NCBI GenBank assembly: GCA_905250125.1
Contig: CAJNOL010000870.1
Coordinates: forward strand, 647-64,646
Source: Rotaria sordida
Taxonomy: Eukaryota > Rotifera > Eurotatoria > Philodinida > Philodinidae
Direction: 5' to 3'
DNA: 64,000 nucleotides
Of this stretch, positions 59,614 through 64,000 are shown one piece after another. Below the pieces are notes generated by a model. It was not told where the DNA came from and did not search any database. It saw only the letters and a program-made list of their open reading frames with translations. Both the position numbers and the translations under genes were made by a program. Each line of letters starts with the position of its first letter. Position 1 is the first letter of the stretch.

Positions 59614-59784
59614 TTATTTTTCAAATAAATCCTTAGATTTCATGAACATTTCTCTATTAAAGTCAACCGTTCGATCTGTATAGGGTGCAGGTGTGGGTGT
59701 GATTTGAAGCCAAGTAGTTGATTTAGCATGAACATTAAGATATTCAACATATTTTAATCGGTGAAGTTGTTCTCTGAAGCGAGA
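59614..59784 (-). CDS. orphan 3'-terminal exon of an unidentified protein
   Basis: After a good acceptor (TTTAATGTAG at 59794-59785), the frame reads SRFREQLHRLKYVEYL, then TTWLQITPTPAPYTDRTVDF and ends FMKSKDLFEK, stop; 57 codons including stop, phase 0. Codon use and the basic/aromatic composition look like real protein. Upstream exons on the minus strand should lie above 59800. One candidate is at about 60299-60395, ending in …EQLIRKEKRINIKDNR before GTAAGA, but its phase does not fit directly, so an exon is missing or this is a gene remnant. Function unknown. Confidence 0.4.
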   Translation of the reverse strand, partial: SRFREQLHRLKYVEYLNVHAKSTTWLQITPTPAPYTDRTVDFNREMFMKSKDLFEK

Positions 59785-61100
59785 CTACATTAAACCGAAA
59801 GAAAGAGCATTAATCGACTATTGACATCATCAATACTTATTGTACATAGATGAAATATATTTAGGATAAAACGTCGTCGTGAAGTATTGTTTCATTCATT
59901 ATCTAAAAGTGTTTCAAACCTTACATGTTTTATCAAAACTAAAATTATCAATACACCATGATAAATTAAGGCAATACCATCTGAATATTAAAGTTGAAAT
60001 GCATAGTTTATTTTTGTTTGAAATGAATCGCTTGTTTTATACAATCGATATGGTAGTAAAAAAGCTTTCTCATATCAAAATTTATTCATTGATTTCATCC
60101 TAAAATCATTGGTTCTTATATTTTATTCACTATTTTTACCATTGAGTTTACTGTTGCATGGTTGTGTTAACTTAATTTTTTTAAACAAATTTTTGAGAAA
60201 AAAATTTTAATGCATCCTATTTGTATTCTCATAAAAAAGTTTGAATAATGTTTGTAAACTCAAACTTTTATTTCCATAGAAACTGTCTTACCTCTTACCT
60301 TCTATTGTCTTTTATGTTGATTCGTTTTTCTTTTCTTATCAATTGCTCTTGAAATAAAGAGTGATCCCAAAATATTGAAACGATTTTAAAATACATTGTT
60401 ATCGCATTCAACATAAGAGCGATTTCTGAGATATCTTGCCAGATGTTTGAATTTCAATATTTTCAAATCGTTATACAAAGATGCGGATCTTCAGACGAAA
60501 GAGGAAACTTTGGAATGTCTTTTGATTTCAATAACAAACCTATCACTTTCAAGTATGATAGTAAAGAATGAAGTGCTTTCTGAGAACTCATATATGTTTT
60601 GAAAGAAAAAAATTATGTGTAAATTTTACAGCGAACAGATAAGCAATAAGCAAAATCTCAGTAAGACATTCATATCCTGTCCGTCGGTCTTCATTATTAT
60701 AAGTGACACATTGATGTCATGGTAGAAAAATTACTTTACTTTATTGTTTTAATATAAAAGTAATTAGTTTCTGTCACTTTCTAGATTTCTCAGTGATGTG
60801 CTACTCGGATTCGGAAGCTGATAATAGACGACATATGCATTGTAAAAATCAAATGTCAGCAAGGTGTGAGTGTATTGATGGAAGATCTTTTCCTTTATAT
60901 GACAAGCTGAAATTCATATGCACTCCACACATACACCTATTGCAGACTTTTCATGAAGAAAAGAAAGTCACAAACATTAGATATACTCCAGCTAGGTGTG
61001 ACCCAAATTCTAGAAAGAGTTGATCTGAACTACTCGAAAAAATTAAATTTTCCAGTATATTGAATGATTCTGTTTGAATGCTAACTTCATTGAATTTGGA

Positions 61101-61296
61101 GTGTGGGTGTGGGTGTGGGTATGGGTGGGTGTGGGTGTGTTGGTGGGTATGGATGTGGGTATTCTCTTTCTCCACACCCACTCCTCACACCCTCCACACC
61201 TACCCACACCCGCACCCACACCCACACCCACACCCACACCCACATCCACACCCACACCCACACCCGCACCCACATCCACACCCACACCCACACCCA
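61101..61296. repeat. interstitial telomere-like arrays, head-to-head (TGTGGG)n–(CCCACA)n
   Basis: From 61101 to 61160 the plus strand is a degenerate TGTGGG array of about ten units. After an 11-base junction (ATTCTCTTTCT) it switches to CCCACA units from 61172 to 61296, about 18-20, with CCCGCA and CCACAT variants. The G-rich strands of both arrays point toward the junction, the orientation expected if two chromosome ends were joined. TGTGGG is the telomere repeat reported for bdelloid rotifers (known from literature, not tested here). Confidence 0.8.
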
Positions 61297-61494
61297 GGAT
61301 TAGGACCCTAACTACAGTTAATGGGATCTTCGCATCGAGGATCCAGAAGATTCCATGGCGATCCAGAGAATCCATAGGATTCCGGGATCGGGCAATCTGC
61401 GTTTTTCCCGTGTCAACACTCCTTTTAGATCGTTTTTCACAAAAATTTCAAGTCTGTTTTTCAATAATTACTAAGGCCATTTCATATTACATTC

Positions 61495-61616
61495 AATGTA
61501 CTTCTGTTGTACTCCGTGTACTTCCATCGTACTTCCTGTATTTCTCGTACTCTCTGTACTTCCGGTACTTCGGAGTACGGAAGTACGCCGTTCTCCCCCC
61601 CCCCCCCCCCCCCCCC
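61495..61616. repeat. GTACTTCC minisatellite and poly-C run
   Basis: About eight irregular units of GTACTTCC/GTACTCC type run from 61495 to 61585, the last pair forming a hairpin (GTACTTCCGGTACTTCGG paired with the following GAGTACGGAAGTAC). A 22-base C run follows at 61595-61616. Confidence 0.7.
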
Positions 61617-62101
61617 TGATATTTAATCACTCATATCAGACACGAACGATTCTTGTGGTTCAACAAATAGTTTTAGACCAAAATCAAGAATGTCTACATT
61701 TAAACAATTGAGAAGGGTAACGACAGAACAAATATACGTTTGAAATTTCAAAAATGCTGCGCGAGAACGATAATCGCAAGCGATGGCGAATCCATCTCAT
61801 CACAGTAAATTGTTGGAGCTTTTACGAGTTCGACAGTTTCTTGCTGTACATAGTTGACTTGGAAATTCTCGGAACTACTGGAAAAGTTATCATGAATAGC
61901 ATGCCAGCATTGTGATTATAGGTTTTAATCTGAAAAGTAGACCTTTCGAAATTTTAGCTTCTCACTTCAAAGTTTCTCGAGTTATTTTGTCGTTATCATT
62001 CACAACTGACTAGCAGCTAATAATGACCATATGAAAAGTTAATGAATTTCGTGATGGTTTCTTTATTTACAAAAAATACAAAGTCATGAGAAATACATTC
62101 T

Positions 62102-63472
62102 CTACTTAATTTTCTTATTGATCAAATGTGTTGTATTTCCGACAGTACTCTTTCTTCCCGCATGAAATGTTTGCTTGATTTTAGCCCAAAAGGTAACTGG
62201 GAGATGCCAATGACGCAGATAAATTGTAGTAACATGGAGATCTGGATCTTCTTGAATTTTTGTAACAATGAATAAATTGCCTGGTAGAACGAGCACTTCA
62301 TGCTCATGAATATATTGAGAAACATCTTCGATACCAAAAATAGTTGATGTTGCTTTCTGTATCTCAAAAACGAATAGAACGTTCTTCTGATCAGCAGTTG
62401 GTGGATTTCTAGTTGCAAATCTGAGAGCAACAAGTGGATCTGTTGATGTCGACGTAAATGCTTTGAGACCGAGAACACCTGGCGGATCACTAGACAAAGC
62501 ATGTTCATACACAGTTAAATCGGCTACAGGCAACGTAGCACCACGATAGACGGTGCCTGTAAATGCGCGTTGTTTGAGTTCATGACGGCGAATATAAAAC
62601 TCGAGGATGAATCGGTCACATAAGTGAGGACTTTTTGCAGCATCGTTTGTCGAACGAGTCAATTGCTGGTTGAATGGACGATAGAAACCGGCTAGTTCAT
62701 TAGTATATAATGTAATTAATGGTTCAATGGAGTTGCGTCGTTGGGCTTCATTGACTGATCTGATCGTGAGTTGATAGTGAACTGGATCCGACAAATTGGA
62801 TTTGAGAAACTGTTGAAAATCGCCGTGTTTCAACAGATCAAACTGATCAATATGAAAATCGTCACGTTCGATAAATGCACGAAATGTATGCGAGAACCAA
62901 TTGTAAAATTTCAGCCACATTGCTGTTGTTTGTTGATTGAGTGTATGTTGGAAAATTTCTTCTTCTGTTTTAAAAACTTGTACAAAATGTTGTGTTTCAT
63001 TTGCTGCTGGATCTCTATCGTTTTCTTCTGGCAAATAGACAGCGATTGCATGAGCTACATCCAACTCATGAAAACGACCAGTAGGATCTGCTCGTTCAAA
63101 TAATTGTTTCATTTCAGGACTTCGTGCCTCTTCGTAAGCAGTACGACCGAAACGATTTAGTTCTGTTCGAGGGCAATTTCGATCAAGTAAAAGTTTCACA
63201 ATATCTCGATGTTCGTAAAATGTGGCTGCGTGTAATGCTGTACTACCGTTTGGTTGCATTTCGTTCAATTGTTCGATTGACGGTGCGTCTTCAGCATCAA
63301 GTGCTTGACGCACTTTGTCTATTTCACCATTACGACAGAAAAAATAAAAATCTGATGCTTGACCTGGAATGTGTGTGAACGACGTTGCTCGTTTACGTTT
63401 TTCACGCCACATAAGTTCGAATGGACTGGGAGAGAGTTTGTCACTAGTGGGAACGCTCGATAGATTACCCAT
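62102..63472 (-). CDS. ankyrin-repeat mono-ADP-ribosyltransferase (ART family)
   Basis: Predicted 456 residues, single exon. The N-terminus MGNLSSVP is a good N-myristoylation site (Gly2, Ser6), suggesting membrane anchoring. Residues ~38-125 hold ankyrin-type repeats (FFCRNGEIDKVRQALDAE; GSTALHAATFYEHRDIVKLL; NRFGRTAYEEARS). The C-terminal half is an arginine-specific ADP-ribosyltransferase domain with the R-S-E pattern: the Arg in TGTVYRGATLP, FTSTSTDPLVALRFA, and the HEHEVLVLPG segment with the E-x-E pair. Such enzymes move ADP-ribose from NAD+ onto target proteins. Genes of this ART type are unusually numerous in bdelloid rotifers. It has no introns while nearly every neighbour is intron-rich, and its GC content is visibly higher; retrocopying or horizontal gain are both possible. 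Confidence 0.88.
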   Translation of the reverse strand: MGNLSSVPTSDKLSPSPFELMWREKRKRATSFTHIPGQASDFYFFCRNGEIDKVRQALDAEDAPSIEQLNEMQPNGSTALHAATFYEHRDIVKLLLDRNCPRTELNRFGRTAYEEARSPEMKQLFERADPTGRFHELDVAHAIAVYLPEENDRDPAANETQHFVQVFKTEEEIFQHTLNQQTTAMWLKFYNWFSHTFRAFIERDDFHIDQFDLLKHGDFQQFLKSNLSDPVHYQLTIRSVNEAQRRNSIEPLITLYTNELAGFYRPFNQQLTRSTNDAAKSPHLCDRFILEFYIRRHELKQRAFTGTVYRGATLPVADLTVYEHALSSDPPGVLGLKAFTSTSTDPLVALRFATRNPPTADQKNVLFVFEIQKATSTIFGIEDVSQYIHEHEVLVLPGNLFIVTKIQEDPDLHVTTIYLRHWHLPVTFWAKIKQTFHAGRKSTVGNTTHLINKKIK

Positions 63473-64000
63473 TTATTTACAAAATATATCTGAAAACAGA
63501 GCAAATAACTAGCTATGCACTTGTCGTATATTTAATTTATATGTTCTTTTCGATGTTTTCTTTTGCTGATGATGTTAAGACATCATGTATTTATGCATCG
63601 AGACACGAGATAATTTTTTGTACGATGATAAAATGCTGTACTGAATTTATCAATAGATGATAATCACTAAACTAAATCAATTTTAGTAACTAGAACAACT
63701 TTGATTTGACAAAAAATTTTAAATTTTGAGATTGTTTTTCTTAAGCATTATTTTGGCACTCCAAAGTGGTCTTTATTCACGATTTCGAAGAAAAATATAC
63801 GATGTGTATGATCGAAAATGGTGAGTAAATCTCATCGTCTTCTATGCGTTCAATACTTTCAAATAGACACTCTCAGTTCTGATCTCTAATCGCAATTACG
63901 AACTACATTGATATAAACTCGAGAAAGATATAAAGAGGCAGCTGTATCCAGAATATTTTAACATCGGCTATTTCTTTGTTGTTCAAAATGAACATCCTCA
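63473..64000. other. 5' flank of the ankyrin-ART gene
   Basis: No gene is supported. It is expected to contain the ART promoter; a TATA-like ATATTTAATTTATATG lies about 55-70 bp before the start codon. Confidence 0.45.

Larger units (their letters stand above)
59785..62101. other. region with telomere-like arrays and low-complexity DNA
   Basis: Beyond a possible upstream exon near 60299-60395, no gene is supported. It holds the head-to-head TGTGGG/CCCACA arrays (61101-61296), GGATC/GATCC-rich sequence (61320-61400), a GTACTTCC-type repeat (61495-61590) and a poly-C run (61595-61616). Open frames over the hexamer arrays are artefacts of the repeat. Confidence 0.6.

Noticed and set aside
61043-61619. 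Overlapping open frames of Val/Gly, Trp/Val, Pro/Thr and His/Pro repeats
   Set aside because: They are translations of the TGTGGG/CCCACA arrays in several frames, not proteins.
62771-63378. Plus-strand open frames of 84 and 110 codons
   Set aside because: Antisense to the ankyrin-ART gene.

Overview
The window looks like nuclear DNA from a small invertebrate, most probably a bdelloid rotifer. The base composition is AT-rich and genes are cut by many short GT-AG introns. The genes are animal genes (beta-tubulin, Cav2 calcium channel, ZnT zinc transporter, V-ATPase c'', DNAJC3). Two other clues point to bdelloids: arrays of a TGTGGG hexamer, the telomere repeat reported for bdelloids, and an intronless ankyrin plus ADP-ribosyltransferase gene. 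Assignment to bdelloids is inference. Gene models were built by hand from splice sites, phase and protein homology; phases close at every junction of the models given.

Layout. 1-399: 5' end of a beta-tubulin gene (minus). 2525-19979: a complete Cav2-type calcium channel alpha-1 gene (minus, 45 coding exons plus one alternative exon). 19980-32086: gene-poor DNA with a possible two-exon coding segment (25909-26184), a large inverted-repeat element holding a nested hAT-type MITE, and several palindromic elements. 32087-35636: a 12-exon coiled-coil protein (plus). 36719-37556: V-ATPase proteolipid c'' (plus), convergent with DNAJC3/P58IPK (37902-41070, minus). 42290-43834: ZnT zinc transporter (plus), with a truncated duplicate at 45335-45556 next to a long-TIR element (45628-46421) and a broken RING-finger fragment. 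47343-51240: a decayed hAT-like DNA transposon with a 167-bp MITE inside it. 51954-55727: a structurally complete LINE with a 13-bp target duplication. 55925-57942: an RGG-rich vWA/TROVE-like protein (minus). 58000-62100: mostly non-coding, with one orphan exon and a head-to-head pair of telomere-like arrays. 62102-63472: ankyrin-ART protein (minus).

The genes do not form a pathway. V-ATPase c'', DNAJC3 and ZnT are unrelated membrane and secretory-pathway housekeeping genes that happen to be neighbours. The main points for follow-up are a mutually exclusive exon pair in the domain IV pore of Cav2, a cassette exon at the IVS3-S4 linker, the fused telomere-like arrays, and a dense population of palindromic non-autonomous elements in introns and intergenic DNA. 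I saw no convincing tRNA or rRNA gene, CRISPR array or retrovirus-like element.
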